The notes: generated by a model from the letters alone, not told the origin. DNA of 64,000 nucleotides from Jaltomata sinuosa (GCA_003996215.1 QJPP01001557.1:206607-270606), one strand, 5' to 3'; numbered from the stretch's first letter, positions 22,175 to 34,386 are shown. A program made the numbers and translations.

Positions 22175-22414
22175 TTTCTTCTATCCCAATTTATGTGATA
22201 TTTCATTTTTCGTCTATCCAAAAAAGAATGTCACCTTCTAATATTAAGAAACAATTTAACATTAAATTTCTCTTTTTACCTTAGTGAAATAATTTATATC
22301 CACAAAAATACCAATGGCTTATCTTAAACCACAAGTTTCGAAAATCTTTTCTTTTTCTTTTTAAACTTTATCCTGTCAAATACCATCATATAAATTGAGA
22401 TGGAGAGAGTGAGT
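22175..22414. mobile_element. Stowaway-like MITE downstream of psbO
   Basis: The left end has CTATCCCAATTTATGTGAT and the right end ATCATATAAATTGAGATGGA, its imperfect complement. It is flanked by TA on both sides. This is the diverged form of the common plant MITE whose ends read CTCCGTCCCAATTTATGTGA. About 240 bp, no coding. Confidence 0.75.
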
Positions 22415-23546
22415 TATGAATCCTTTTAACAGGTGACAGTGTAATATACTTATGGTAACTTTTTCTGTATTCTATTCATGGATTTAAGTTATAATAATCC
22501 CTCGATATGCTTTTCGGCACATACCCCATGTCAATGAGTAGGGTGGACATACTATGGTAGATATAAAATTATCATATGGAACCAAATTTTTTGATATCTT
22601 AATTTCAGTATTATGGTATTTGATGTGGTATATGATATACATTTTAATTTTTTTTTGGTATTCAGTATGGTATTTAATTTTTATAAATAAAACACCAAAT
22701 TATCGAATATCGTGCTGAAGTATATAGTTACATATATAATTCATGTATATTATTATAATACTAACAAATATATAACCTACTATTAGTACAAAACTAAATG
22801 TTTAGACTTTGAAACTTTGACAACTCTATCTTGATTGAAATGTCTTTTTCTTTAATTTATTAAGAAAATTGCTTTTACTTTCTTTTGAATTATATTTTTG
22901 CATGTGAGGTGTTGGTTTGATTGTATTGGAGAAAACTAGCCTGTGTGCATGGCAAAATGTTGGGTGAACATGTGGTACATGCAGTAGGCAAACAGTATCC
23001 ATGAAGGATCCTCCCACAGAATGCTCGGTTCAAGGATGTGTACAGAAAGCTCGACCTCGGCTCATCACCAAAGTCATGAAGTAATCATCATCGGGAAAAA
23101 CGCGGAAACTCGTGGCGCGAAGAAGAGAAAGGACTATGTCCCGCTGATATAGCAAAAGGACAGATACATCAGGTATATTCATACGAGACTCTACCATTAA
23201 TAGAAGAATATTAGCTAGAATAGTTAACGATATTCCCACATGGAGGATAATAATTGGGCATAGTACTTTTGGGATTGAGTGAAACTTTTCTATTGGTTGA
23301 TATATTACCTTTATTACCTATAAATACTAGTTTTGATACACTTGTAAAGGGAGATTTTGAACAATACCAAAGTAATATATTGATATTCTTGTGTTCCAAA
23401 TTTTCTATATTTTACTAAGTCTTAGCTCTCAAGTTTAGCTATATATACATAAACGTCCTCAGATCTTAGATCAGTAACATCTTAACGTCTCTGAATTTTA
23501 ATACAATAACGGATACGCAGAAGCAAAGAAACAAAGAATTAAAACA
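22415..23546. other. Intergenic, possible LTR remnant near the right end
   Basis: No gene was recognised. 22560-22720 is AT-rich with GGTAT-containing repeats. Around 23318-23326 is CTATAAATA followed by sequence resembling the transcribed part of an LTR, but no matching second copy or ends were found. Confidence 0.35.
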
Positions 23547-24641
23547 GGCATCCCGTTAGTGGTACCAAAAGTTTGATCAGGTGATAACCGCTTTTGGTTT
23601 TAAGAAAAATACCATTGATCAGTGTATATATCTCAAGTTCAGTGGAAGCAAATTTATTATCCTTGTATTATATGTAGATGACATTCTACTGGCAAGTAAT
23701 GATGTAGGCTTATTGCATGAAATCAAGAATAATTTGAAATGAAAGATCTTGGTGAGGCATCATTTATTCTGGGTATAGAGATCCATAGCTATCATACCAG
23801 AAACATTCTTGGACTATCGCAAAAGGCTTATATTAATAAGGTGCTTAATAGATTTGGTATACAGGATTGTGCACCAGAAGATACACCCGTGGCAAAGGGT
23901 GATAAAGTTAGTTTGCGCTAATGTCCAAATTTAGATATAGAGAGAAAAGAGATGGACAAAATCTGATATGCATCAGCAGTGGGAAATCTCATGTATGCAA
24001 AAGTTTGCACGCGTTCAGATATAGCATACATAGTGGGAATTAATATTGGGCCGATATTTAAGTGACCCGAAAATAGATCACTGAAAAGCAGCAAAACGGG
24101 TTATGAGGTATCTTTAAAGAACTAAAGATTACATGCTCACTTATCGGAGGTCGGATCACTTAGAGATTGTAGGATATTTCGATTCAGGTTTTGTTGGATG
24201 TCTTGATAGTAGGAGATCCACATCAGGTTATGTTTTTATGTTGGACGGAAGAGCTGTTTCTTGGAAAAGTGTGATACAAATATTAATAGTTTCTTCTACT
24301 ATGGAAGTTGAATGTATAGCCTGCTATGAAGCATCAAATCAGGGAATATGACTAAGGAATTTTATCACTGGAATGCAGATAGCTAGTGGCATAGAAAGAC
24401 CATTGAAAATTTATTGTGATAATAAGTCTGCTGAATTATATTTAAAGAACAATCGAAGTTTGTCTAAGTCAAAGAACACATTAAGTTTTTGGTTGTGAAA
24501 AAAAGAGTTTTGAGTCATCTTGTATCGATTGAGCATACTAGTACAAACTTGATGACCGCGGATTCGCTCACTAAGGGTTTGCCACCTAAAGTATTTCATG
24601 GGTATATGGCTCATATGGGTGTTGTCAAATTTGATAATGCG
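23547..24641 (+). pseudogene. Ty1/copia pol remnant (late RT and RNase H)
   Basis: The reading starts mid-RT with WYQKFDQVITAFGF. The active site is LYVDDILLAS near 23670-23700. MKDLGEASFILGIEI follows at 23739, then RNase H blocks RRSTSGYVFMLDG, VSWKS, and CDNKSA near 24415-24430. Frameshifts and stops (for example near 23570, 23921 and 24349) interrupt it. gag, protease and integrase are absent. The coding end runs into a CACTA element at 24645; its untranslated tail and LTR continue at 28400. Confidence 0.85.
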
Positions 24642-25289
24642 ACACACTACTAAAAAAAAGTCTAAAAAGAGATGGTCAAAAGAGATGCTGTCCGTCGCTT
24701 TTTTGGCCAAAAGCGACGGAAAAATGGGGGACTCACTTCCGTGAGAAAGTGGTCAGTTGCTTTTCCAAAAGCGACGGACACCGTCGCTTAAAAAATGACG
24801 GACAATGACGCAAAGCTAAAAGTGATGAATTTTTTTTTTATAAGAAAGCGACGCTGTCCGTCGCTTTGTTCTTGAACTTGATGAACAAATCGACAGAAAA
24901 ACAGAGACCCTGTCCATCGCTTTTCTGCATTTTTTCTAGATGCAGAAACTTGCATTTTCTAGATGCACCACTTGTTATTTATAAAATAAATTCAAATACA
25001 ATCCCAAGCAACAGTAATTGTTGCCAAAACATTCATAAAGAAACTACAACATCAACAAGACACTAAATATCAAGTAAAACATTCACTAAACACATAAAAA
25101 AAATCTACCAAAAGGACCTACAAAGTGTTTCAAAACTTAAAAGAGGTTCAAGATTATGAACGAAGTATCAAAATGTGAATCCAAACTAAAAAAAGTTGAT
25201 TTAGAGTTTGTTTGAACTGTAACAACATGAATTTTGATAAGTTGTAGAGTATTTAAAAAAAGAGTCAAGATTGCAATCAAATTTCCTTA

Positions 25290-26300
25290 ATCAAATTCAC
25301 AAGTTACTTCTCATTCACAACTATTCACATATTTACACGACTTTCACATTATTTCAACCAATTACGCTCTAATTTTATCCCTCTGTACTTCAATTTCAAC
25401 TCTAAATCCTCATTTTCCTAACAATAATACTTACATACACTCAAAATTCACATAACTTAGCACAACTTTCGCATTATTCCAACTAAATCAAAACAGATTC
25501 ACAAGTTGTTTCTCATTCACAACTTTCGACAAGCTTACTCAAATTTCTCATTATTTTAACTAAACTAAAAATTTATCAGTCTCGTTGAATTTTGAAAGTG
25601 TTTTTCTCCATAAAAAATCACCTAATACAATATCTTCACAAATTACTCACTAATTTCACCTCATAATACTTTAATTTGAACTTCAAATCCTCATTTTTTC
25701 TAATCATAACACTTATGTACACTCAAATTTTCACATAACTGACACAACTTTTACACTATTCCAACTTAACCAAAACACATTCACAAGTTACTTCTCATTC
25801 ACAATTTTTCACAAGCTTACACGAATTTCTCATTGTTCTAACTAAACTAAAAACTTGTCAATCCATTTGAATTTTGAAAGTATTTTTTCTCCATGAAAAA
25901 TCACCTAATACAATATCTTCACAAATTACTCACTAATTTCACCTCTTAATACTTCAATTTGAACTTCAAATCCTCATTTTTTCTAACAATAACACTTGCA
26001 TACACTCAAATTTTTATAAAACTCACAACTTTCACATTATTTCAACTTAACCAAAACACATTCACAAGTTACTTCTCATTCACAACTTATCACAAGCTTA
26101 CACGAATTTTTCATTATTCTAAGTAAACTAAAAATTTATCAATTCGGTTGAATTTTGAGTATTTTTTCTCCATAAAAAATCACCTAATACAATATGTTCA
26201 TAAATTACTCACTAATTTCACCTCTTAATACTTCAATTTGAACTTCAAATCTTCATTTTCCTAACAATAACACTTACATACACTCAAATTTTCACATAAC
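25290..26300. repeat. Tandem array in the CACTA interior, unit about 280 bp
   Basis: CATTCACAAGTTACTTCTCA recurs near 25297, 25499 (variant), 25780 and 26060, giving a period of about 280 for the last three. Shared blocks include CACCTAATACAATATCTTCA and ACTTCAAATCCTCATTTT. G is scarce on the plus strand. Confidence 0.8.
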
Positions 26301-26559
26301 TTACAAGACTAACCTAAACTAAGGTTCACAAGACTAACCTAAACTAGCAAGCATTATTCAAGGTTCATAAACTAACAATGTAATAAGCTAATTCTAACCT
26401 AAATTAATAACTGATAGCTTAAAAAAATCAAACATTACCTAAAACATTCACAAATTCAAGTTTAAAGTTTCTAAATTCAAGTTCACAAATTCAAAATTAA
26501 CACTAACCTAAAGTGAAAAAACTAATAGCAAAAACATATAACTTTAACTTAAATTCAAA

Positions 26560-27130
26560 ACTAACACTAATTAATCTAAAGTTCAAAACAAATTCAAGAT
26601 TATAACCCAACAATATAAACTAATTTAAAATTTCCAAATTCACTATCAAATTCAAGAACCTAAAGTTGAAAACTAATTAAAAATTATAATCCAACAATAT
26701 AAACTAATTCAAAATTTTCAAATTCACAATCAAATTCAACAACCTAAATTCAAAACTAATACTAATTAACTTAAAGTTCAAAACTAATTCAAGATTATAA
26801 CCCAACAATATAAACTAATTTAAAACTTTCAAATTCATTATCAAATTCAAGAACTTAATTCAACAATCTAAAGTTGAAAACTAATTCAAGATTATAACCC
26901 AACAATATAAACTAATTCAAGATTTTCAAATTCACTATCAAATTTAAAAAATCTAATTCAACAACCTAAATTCAAAACTAATTCAAGAATATGACTCAAC
27001 AATATAAACTAATTCAAAAAATTTAAATTAACTATCAAATTCAAGAACCTAATTCAACAACCTAAATTCAAAACTAACACTAACCTAAAGTTGAAAACTA
27101 ATTCAAGATTATAACCCAAAACTAACAATA
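26560..27130. repeat. Second tandem array in the CACTA interior, unit about 85-110 bp
   Basis: ATTATAACCCAACAATATAA or close variants recur five times or more between 26600 and 27000, linked by CAAATTCAAGAACCTAA-like blocks. It grades into looser repeats of CAAAACTAACAATATTCAAC up to 27700. Confidence 0.75.
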
Positions 27131-27749
27131 TAAACTAACAAACTTAAAAAAAACTTAACTTCAAAAAACTTACCTTCAAGGACCTAATTCAAAAACCTAA
27201 AGATGAAAACTAATTCAAGATTATAATCTAAAACTAACAGTATAAGGTTCATAACCTAAACTAATTAGGTTCACATACTAATAGCAAGCATATATATATT
27301 AACCTAAACTAATTAAGGTTCATAACCTAAACACCTAAACTAAAGTTCACATATCAATTTTCACTAAAATTTAAGAAATTATAACCCTAACATTCAAGAA
27401 TTTCAAGAAAACTAATTATATAATTCAACCCAAAACTAACAATATTCAACCCAAAACTAACAATATTCAACCAAGCATAAACTAATTAAGGTTCATACCA
27501 AAACACCTAAACTAAAGTTCACATACCAATTTTTCACTAACATTCAAGAAACTCTAACCCTAACATTCAAGAAATTTAACACTAACATTCAATAAATTAA
27601 CCCTAACATTCAAGAATTTTAACAAAACTAGAAATATAATTCAACTCAAAACTAACAATATTCAACCTAAAACTAACAATATTCAACCAAGACTATGATT
27701 AATTTAAGATTAAAAATTAAAAAAACTAACCCTAATGTTGACTATTCAA

Positions 27750-27905
27750 CAATGGTGGTGGCGGCAGTAGATTGGCGGAGGAGGAGGAGGAAGAAGGCAC
27801 GACGGCGGTGAACGTCAACAACGGCGGCGGCGGCAACAGGCGGCAGAGGAGGAGAAATCGCCGAAGAGATTGTGAGGAAGAGAGAAAAGAAAAAATGGAA
27901 GAAAA
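27750..27905. other. GC-rich trinucleotide block inside the CACTA element
   Basis: About 150 bases are rich in GGCGG and GGAGGA triplets, unlike the surrounding A/C-rich repeats. On the plus strand an ATG near 27752 opens a short Gly/Gly-Arg reading. It may be a remnant of the parent element's gene or a captured host fragment; it was not identified. Confidence 0.4.
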
Positions 27906-28399
27906 AACTCGATCTAGGTCTGTTAAATAAAAAAAAGTGACGGACAACATCATTTTTGTCCGTCGCTTTTTTCAATTAAAGTTTGACTGGATATTAACCC
28001 AAAAGTGATGGACAAAAATCACGTTGTCCGTCACAATTTTAAAAAAACTAAATTTTATATTAATTTTTTAAGATATTACTGTTATTTATATATTAATAAA
28101 TTAAAATTTTTAAAAAGCGATGGACAGCGTCGCTATTTTAATTTTTTTTTAATTTTTTTTAATAATTACGACGCTATCCGTCGCTTTTATAAAAAAATAA
28201 ATATAAATTATATGTAAATTATATTGGCGCAAAATTTCGCAAAAAAAAAATGACGGCAAATGAGACGATGTTTGTCGCTTTTGTAAAAAAATAAATATAA
28301 ACTAAAAATATGAAAAAAGCGATGGACAACGTCGCTTTTGCCGTCGCTTTTTTGGAGTGACGTTGTCCGTCTCTTTTTGAGCTATTTTTAGTAGTGACA

Positions 28400-28871
28400 C
28401 TTTAGTGAGAGTTTGTTATTTTATTTATGATTTTGACATGTTAAAGTTTATTTTCTATACAGACTGAAATTTTATAAAATTCATGAATTTCATATGTTCA
28501 TCGATAACTCTAAAAATAAAGATATTGACTTTCTATTGTGTTTTTTCATAAGATATTAGAAAGTAATTTTGGACTATTCAAGTAATAAAGTAGGACTAGT
28601 TAGAAATAGACATGAGTTAGATTATTTTTTTCATGTAATTTTCGTATTTGATCTATGCTATTGATATGTGCTGATATTTGTGACCATTGATGGGTTTAGT
28701 TACGAATATATGTTATAAAAACTGCTTTGATCCTATATTGGTAGTATCGATGGACCAGATTGTCTTGAGATGTTTCAATTAAGATAGCAAAAGTTTGCAA
28801 AAGTTTGTGCACAATAAAGTTTTCATTTATGTATGATTATTCAGAAAATATATGTGGTCTAAGTGGGAGAT
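28400..28871 (+). other. 3' untranslated part of the Ty1/copia remnant
   Basis: Continues the copia element after the CACTA insertion. It ends in a polypurine tract AAGTGGGAGAT just before the LTR. No coding. Confidence 0.6.
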
Positions 28872-29376
28872 TGTTAGTAATTTCTATTTTGTGGATTCAC
28901 ATATTAATATATTATACATTGTTAGTAATTTCTATTTTGTGGATTCACATATTAATATATTATACATAGCTATACTATCTTTAAAGGAGACCATTTTATG
29001 ATCTAATAAAGTATTAAAATCTTGTTAGGCCTAAAAATAAATATCTATTAATATGGGGTTTATTTTAAATAAGTTGAAACCCATTGGCCTTTTCTTTTGT
29101 TTGATGAAAACTTATGGGAAATGGTACCTTTCATGAAAAGGCACTTTAGAAACCGTTTAAAGATATGGTCCCTAAACCATAAGACACTGCTTCTTCTCTT
29201 TCTCTCCATCTCAAAAAACAAAAACAAAATAGAGCGCTCTTGTTTAAAAAATCAAGTCTTTTTCAATCAAGTTATTGCTATGGAATCAGGTTGGTGTACC
29301 TGCTATTCTTCTAGTTTTCCTCTCTGTCTAATAATTTACCTGTGTTCTTGGGTGGATTATATAAAGTTTCCCAACA
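28872..29376 (+). repeat. 3' LTR of the Ty1/copia remnant, with duplicated 48-bp start
   Basis: Begins TGTTAGTAATTTC and ends TTTCCCAACA. The first 48 bases (28872-28919) are repeated exactly at 28920-28967. The 5' LTR is not in the window because the element is 5'-truncated. Confidence 0.75.
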
Positions 29377-29487
29377 CACTCGGCTACCAACTACCCTTCT
29401 ACCCTAATCTTCGACCTCCATAGCTTCATATCTAGGGTCATGTTCTCAGTAAGTTGAAGATGTGTTCTGATATCTAATCACCTATCC
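29377..29487 (-). mobile_element. RTE-type LINE remnant, left piece
   Basis: CCCTTCTACCCTAATCTTCG and AGGGTCATGTTCTCAGTAAG resemble the RTE LINE at about 42605-42670. The remnant is interrupted by the copia element and resumes at 34387. Confidence 0.6.
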
Positions 29488-29634
29488 TGAAAGAATTTGT
29501 AACCAAAGTTATATACAAATCCTAAACCTTGCTAACCAAGAAAACTATCATAAATAAGGTAATAGTATCTTAATTATGTACAACTTCCTAAAATATTCTA
29601 CCGCCTATTTACACGCATACTATTTCTCCTAATA
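29488..29634 (-). repeat. 3' LTR of the minus-strand copia element
   Basis: 147 bp, matching 34201-34386 except for a deletion of about 40 bases near its TGAAAGAATTTGTA end. Confidence 0.85.
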
Positions 29635-29689
29635 CTCCCCCTCAAGTTAGAGCATGAAGATCGCAAATGCCCAACTTGCGGAGTAGATA

Positions 29690-30960
29690 CAAAAATTAAT
29701 GTTTTCGTAGAGATTTAGTAAATATGTCCGCTAGTTGTTGAGAAATGTGCATATGAGATGCAACAATGTGACCAGCTGATATTTCATCATGAACAAAGTG
29801 GCAATCAACCTTAATGTGCTTTGTATGCTCATGGAAAACTGAATTTGCTGATATATGAAGAGCAGCTTGACTGTCACAATACAAATGAATAGGATCCTTG
29901 TGAAAGATGCCAAAGGATCATAACAAATCCTTGAGCCATTTCAACTCACACACTGTTGTAGCCATAGAACGATATTCCACTTCGGCTGATGAGCGAGAGA
30001 CAGTATGTTGTTTCTTAGTTTTCCAAGAAATAGGTGGATTTTCCAACAAAATAAAATAATCAGTGATAGAGCATCGTGTCACCGGACAACTTGCATATTC
30101 AAAATCATAATATGCATTTAAGAGCAAGTTGCTATCAGCTCGTAAGAAAATTTCATAACTTGGATTGCCCTTCAAATATCTCAGTACATGAAGTGCTTCC
30201 TCTCAATGTCTCTCCTTAGGACGATGCATGAACTGAGCTAATATATGAAGTGAATAACACAATTCAGGACGAGTGATGGTCAAATAAATTAGCCGACTGA
30301 CCAATCGCCTATATTTTTCAGGTTTAGCAAAATCATTATCGTTGTTCAATGCAAGTTTGTGATTCTGCTCAATAAGAAAACTAGAAGGTTTGGCACCAAG
30401 AAGCCCAGATTCACAAAAGATATCGAAGGCATATTTTCTTTGACAAAGAAACAGACCACTTGTATTTTTGGTCATTTCTATCCCCAAAAATATTTTAATG
30501 GCCCAATATCTTTCATGTGAAAATACCGATGTAAATATTGTTTGAAATTAACAATAGAATCAGAATCATCTCCTACAATGATCAGATCATCAACGTAGAC
30601 AAGAACATGTAATGATAAACTATTTTTTATATAAGAAAATAAAGAATAATCCGCATATGATTGCACAAAATAAAAGGTCTTTAAATCAGTAGCAAATTTT
30701 ACAAATTAATTTCTTGGAGCTTGTCACAGTCCATATAAAGATTTGCGGAGATGACACACTTTCCCTTGATTCGAGGTTTCAAATTCAGGTGGAAGTTGCA
30801 TATAAACTTCTTCATTCAAATCACCATGCAAGAATGCATTATGAACATCCATTTGATGCAACTCCCAATTTTTAGTTATAGTGATGCTGAGGAAAACTCG
30901 TATAGTTACCATTTTTGCCATCGGAGCAAAAGTTTCATTATAATCAATACCGGCCACCTG
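29690..30960 (-). pseudogene. copia reverse transcriptase and RNase H (broken)
   Basis: RT begins near 30957 with DYNETFAPMAKMVTIR and HQMDVHNAFLHGDL. The active site LVYVDDLIIVGDD lies near 30580-30615. FLCQRKYAFDIF and RLVSRLIYLTITRPELCYS follow. RNase H has SWKTKKQHTVSRSSAEVEYR near 29955-30015 and YCDSQAALHIS near 29850-29884, ending at 29696 (DIFTKSLRKH). Frameshifts or stops lie near 30720, 30480, 30200 and 29917. Not functional. Confidence 0.85.
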
Positions 30961-30999
30961 ATTATTACCAAGAATCTTAAGCCGAGCTTTATACCACTC

Positions 31000-32903
31000 A
31001 ACTGTACCATCAGAATTATATTTAATTTTATATACCTATTTCCGTCTGATAGTATTCTTTCCTGAAGGAAGAAACTCTAATGTCCATGTACCATTCTTTT
31101 CCAATGCATCAATTTTTTCTTTCATAACATATCGCCAAATAGGGTCATGTACAACATCAAAAAACCTTGTGGGTTCAGTACCTGCAGTCATGGCTGCCAA
31201 AAAATACTTGTATTGCAAGTCACATAGTTAGCTATAGGATACGGCATACCTGAGAACTGTGAATTAGTGAGTGATGAATGTTGCGTGGGGTATTTTTGCA
31301 CATAGTAACATGATAATAAGTTGCGTAACATACATAATCTTTTAATCTAGTGGATACTTTACGTTATCGATATCCCCGATCAAGAGCATCACCCATAGTA
31401 GTAGAAGTTTCTGTGTCCATAATAGCAGAACTTGTGTTCATATTTTTCTCCTGAGTGGGACTCAGAGAAGCAATCTCTATGTTCCTATCTTCATTAATGT
31501 TAGGCTTAATATCGACACTCCCCCTTGAGTCAATAGAGGGTGAGTGATCATATTGCATAATAGGAGTATCCAGCGAAGTCGTGGTCTTGCGGGAAATCAC
31601 TGAACTAGCATAAGGGAAGATTTTTTCATTAAAAGTGACATCACGAGACACAAAAAAATCTCCAGTCTCCAGATCATAGACACACTATCCTTTCTTTTCA
31701 AAAGGATATCCAATAAAAATACATTAACGACTCCTGGAGATAAACTTATCTTTGTTATGACACTTAGTGAGCAAAACATAGACATCCAAATACTTTTAGA
31801 GGCTTATATGAAGGTTCTTTTCCAAAGATTATTCCATAAGGAGTCTTTCCATTCAATATGAGAGTAAGAGTTTGATTAATAAGATAAACTGCGGTCAAGA
31901 CACATTCTCCCCAAAATGAGATCGGCAAATTAGCTTGGAAACAGAGTGCACGTGCCACATTCAAAATATGGCGATGCTTCTGTTCCACTCGTCCATTTTT
32001 CTGAGGGGTATCAACACAAGTTGTTTGATGTACTATTTCCTTATCCGCATAGAAAGTATAAAGACAAGTAAACTCCTTATCATTATCGCTTCTAAGTATT
32101 TTCACCCTTCGTCCAAATTGAGTAATAACTATGGAACAAAATTCATTTATCTTATGTTTAACCTTACTTTTCTCGGTCATTAAGTAGATCCACACACCAC
32201 GAGAAAAATTATCCACAATAGTAATAAAATACATTATACCACAAGAAGAAGGAACGCGATAAGGGCCCCACACATCACAATGAATTAATTCAAATAAATC
32301 AGCACTTTTATTCATACTATCAGAAAAAATTTCTCGTGTTTGTTTTGCTCTTAAACAAATACTACATAACTCATCTACTCTATTACGATTACTAATTCCA
32401 GGAAGAAGAGAAACAATCTTATCAGAGGGATGACCAAGCCGACGATGCCATAAATCAAAATTCTCCACCTTATGGGTGTTATTTGCTTTTGATTGTGCTT
32501 GTGCCACTGCCTTGAAATAATATACCCCATCGCATTGTTCATCCACATCAGTCACTATCCTCAAAGTCTGGTCCTGTATCACACAAATCTTGTCAAAGAA
32601 TATGACTAAACAATTATTTTCAATCATAAGCTTAGACACAGAAATTAAATTATATTTTAACTGAGGTACATAGAAAACATGGTGCAGTTTCATATTATTT
32701 GCGAGTATAACAGTTCTTGTCTTCGAAACAACAGTCGTGGAACCATTTGGAAGGCTGACTAAATATGGTGGCACATCACATAAGTCATTCAATAACTGAA
32801 CATCACCACTCATATGGTGAGATGCCCCTGTGTAGACAATCCAACAAATTCCAAAAATTTTACTTGTCAATTTTTCATGGGAATTAAGCATAGATAGTAG
32901 CAC
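31000..32903 (-). pseudogene. copia protease, integrase and linker (broken)
   Basis: The protease motif reads WIVYTGASHHM, so the catalytic Asp of the usual DTGA is Tyr (codon at 32832-32834). The integrase has HRRLGHPSDK, a CSIC zinc pair, HCDVWGPY, ILRSDNDKEF and GRVEQKHRHILNVARAL (Asp, Asp and Glu in place), ending with VFGCLCFAH near 31764. A degenerate linker leads to RT (DPIWRYVMKEKIDALEKN near 31115-31170). Several frameshifts occur at 31364-31785. It could not process its polyprotein. Confidence 0.82.
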
Positions 32904-33170
32904 ACTCCATTCGTCATTAGATAACCCTGTTCAAGCATTCACATCTGCCTCTGTCTTACCATTTGATTTGGTTGCTTGCAAAATATTGACAATTGCTGCA
33001 ATTCTACGTCCAGTAGCGCAGTTGAGGGAATTAAGCATAGATAGTAGCACACTCCTTTGGTCATTAGATAACCCCATCCAAGCATTCACATTTGCCTCTA
33101 TCTTACTGTTCAATCCGGTTGCTTGCGCAAAATTGGCAACTGCTATAATTCCACGTCCAGTGCCACCACA
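32881..33170. repeat. In-frame 147-bp tandem duplication in the copia gag-protease linker
   Basis: GAATTAAGCATAGATAGTAG begins at 32881 and again at 33028. Similarity continues through TCATTAGATAACCC and CACGTCCAGT-like sequence. The period of 147 is 49 codons, so the frame is kept. Confidence 0.88.
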
Positions 33171-33230
33171 TCCAAATTTACCAAAGTTTCCAGATCGTCC
33201 GCCACGGGCACGTCCATTAGTCCTTCCTCC

Positions 33231-34165
33231 TCATCGTCTTGTACTCGACCATTCCTGATACCCAATTAACAAAAAATAGTTTTTCATTTCGTGTCCAGAT
33301 TTTTCACAATAGGTACATGTTTTGTTCGAGTCATTAGATGATAAGCCACTGTAGTTGCTGCAAGCAGGACATAAGGACTGGACAGCAAAGGCTACAACAT
33401 TTGCATGATCCTCCTTAGCTCGAGCAACGTTTCGATGTCGCTCCTCTTGAATAATCATGGAATAAACTCTATTTAACGTGGGCAGAGATTTCAGGCTCAA
33501 TATATTAAAACGTGTAGTCCCAAACACCTCATCATCAAGTCCCATCAAGAATTGATGAACTTTCTCCTTTTCACGTTCTTGTACAAGTTCCTTTACTGCC
33601 CCACTAGTACACCCAATGCATATGCATATTGGATTTTTTGTGTAGCTAACAAGTTCTTCCCACATGCTTTTCAGTTTACCGTAGTATGCAGCAACGGTTT
33701 GTCCTCCTTGTTTACAACTTGTTTACAAGATGCAAGTTCACTTTTCAACTGGTGTATTCTCATGTAATTACCAACTGAAAATCTTTCTCGCAAGTCTTTC
33801 CATAGTTCTTTAACGATTTTCATATAAGAAATCATCAAACGAAGTGGAGGATCTATGGTGTTAAAGACCCAAGCAACCAACATCGAATTGATGGCATACC
33901 AATCATCGAGTTCGAATCCTTCTTCCTTGGGTTGTGTAACCAATCCATCGATAAAATCCAATTTCTTTTTGGCTCTAAAAGTGTTTCTCACCGCCTTTGC
34001 CCATTCGTCATAGTTGTTGCCCTTCAGAACCATAGGAGTTATGCATATTCCTGTGTGATCTGCAGAAAGCAAGAAATACAAAGATGTCGGATCGTTCATG
34101 GGAGTTTTGCTACCTCCTGATCCACTGCCTCTGTCATTGTTTTTATTTTTATCATCGTCAACCAT
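33231..34165 (-). pseudogene. copia gag (broken)
   Basis: It starts at 34165 with MVDDDKNKNNDRG, close after the primer site, and contains LKGNNYDEWAKAVRNTFRAK and LRERFSVGNYMRIHQLKSEL. It breaks near 33668 and continues to a zinc knuckle CTYCEKSGHEMKNYF near 33280-33325, whose last Cys is Tyr. Copia gag with a stop or frameshift and a damaged knuckle; not functional. Confidence 0.82.
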
Positions 34166-34181
34166 CTCTCAATTTTTTCTG

Positions 34182-34200
34182 GGTTATGGCTCTGATACCA
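34182..34200 (-). other. Primer-binding site, initiator-Met tRNA type
   Basis: On the minus strand, TGGTATCAGAGCCATAACC directly follows the 5' LTR end TTCTTTCA. The first 12 bases match the plant initiator tRNA-Met complement exactly. Confidence 0.92.
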
Positions 34201-34386
34201 TGAAAGAATTTGTAGAAAAGTAATGATGTCTGCTCGCCTTATTGAATAGACTAGCCAAAGTTATACACAAATTCTAAACCTTGCTAACCAAGAAAACTAT
34301 CATAAATAAGGTAATAGTATCTTAATTATATACAACTTCCTAAAATATTCCACCATATATTTACACACGTACTATTTCTCCTAATA
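34201..34386 (-). repeat. 5' LTR of the minus-strand copia element
   Basis: 186 bp, direct repeat of 29488-29634. On the minus strand it starts TATTAGGAGAAATAGT and ends ATTCTTTCA. Confidence 0.87.

Larger units (their letters stand above)
24645..28396. mobile_element. Non-autonomous CACTA (En/Spm) transposon
   Basis: The 3.75-kb element begins CACTACTAAAAAAAAG and ends TTTTTAGTAGTG, exact inverted CACTA ends. ACA lies on both sides (24642-24644 and 28397-28399), the 3-bp target duplication of this superfamily. Both ends are dense in subterminal repeats GTCCGTCGCTTTT and its complement (24690-24930 and 27940-28380), the usual transposase-binding type. No transposase coding sequence is present. 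The interior is two tandem-repeat arrays plus a short GC-rich block. It is inserted in a copia remnant. Confidence 0.93.
29488..34386 (-). mobile_element. Ty1/copia retrotransposon with short LTRs, decayed
   Basis: Complete element on the minus strand: 5' LTR 34201-34386, primer site 34182-34200, gag, protease, integrase, RT and RNase H in copia order, polypurine tract at 29635-29645, 3' LTR 29488-29634. Flanks are TATCC (29483-29487) and TATCT (34387-34391), an imperfect 5-bp target duplication. LTRs under 200 bp suggest an Ale/Retrofit-like lineage (inference). It interrupts an RTE LINE. Confidence 0.88.

Noticed and set aside
23000..23500. Solo LTR upstream of the copia remnant
   Set aside because: A TATA-like box and leader-like sequence are present, but no terminal TG/CA, duplication or second copy was found.
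27732..27975. Minus-strand open frames in the CACTA element as a gene
   Set aside because: They arise from the GC-rich triplet block and simple repeats; no domain or codon pattern supports them.
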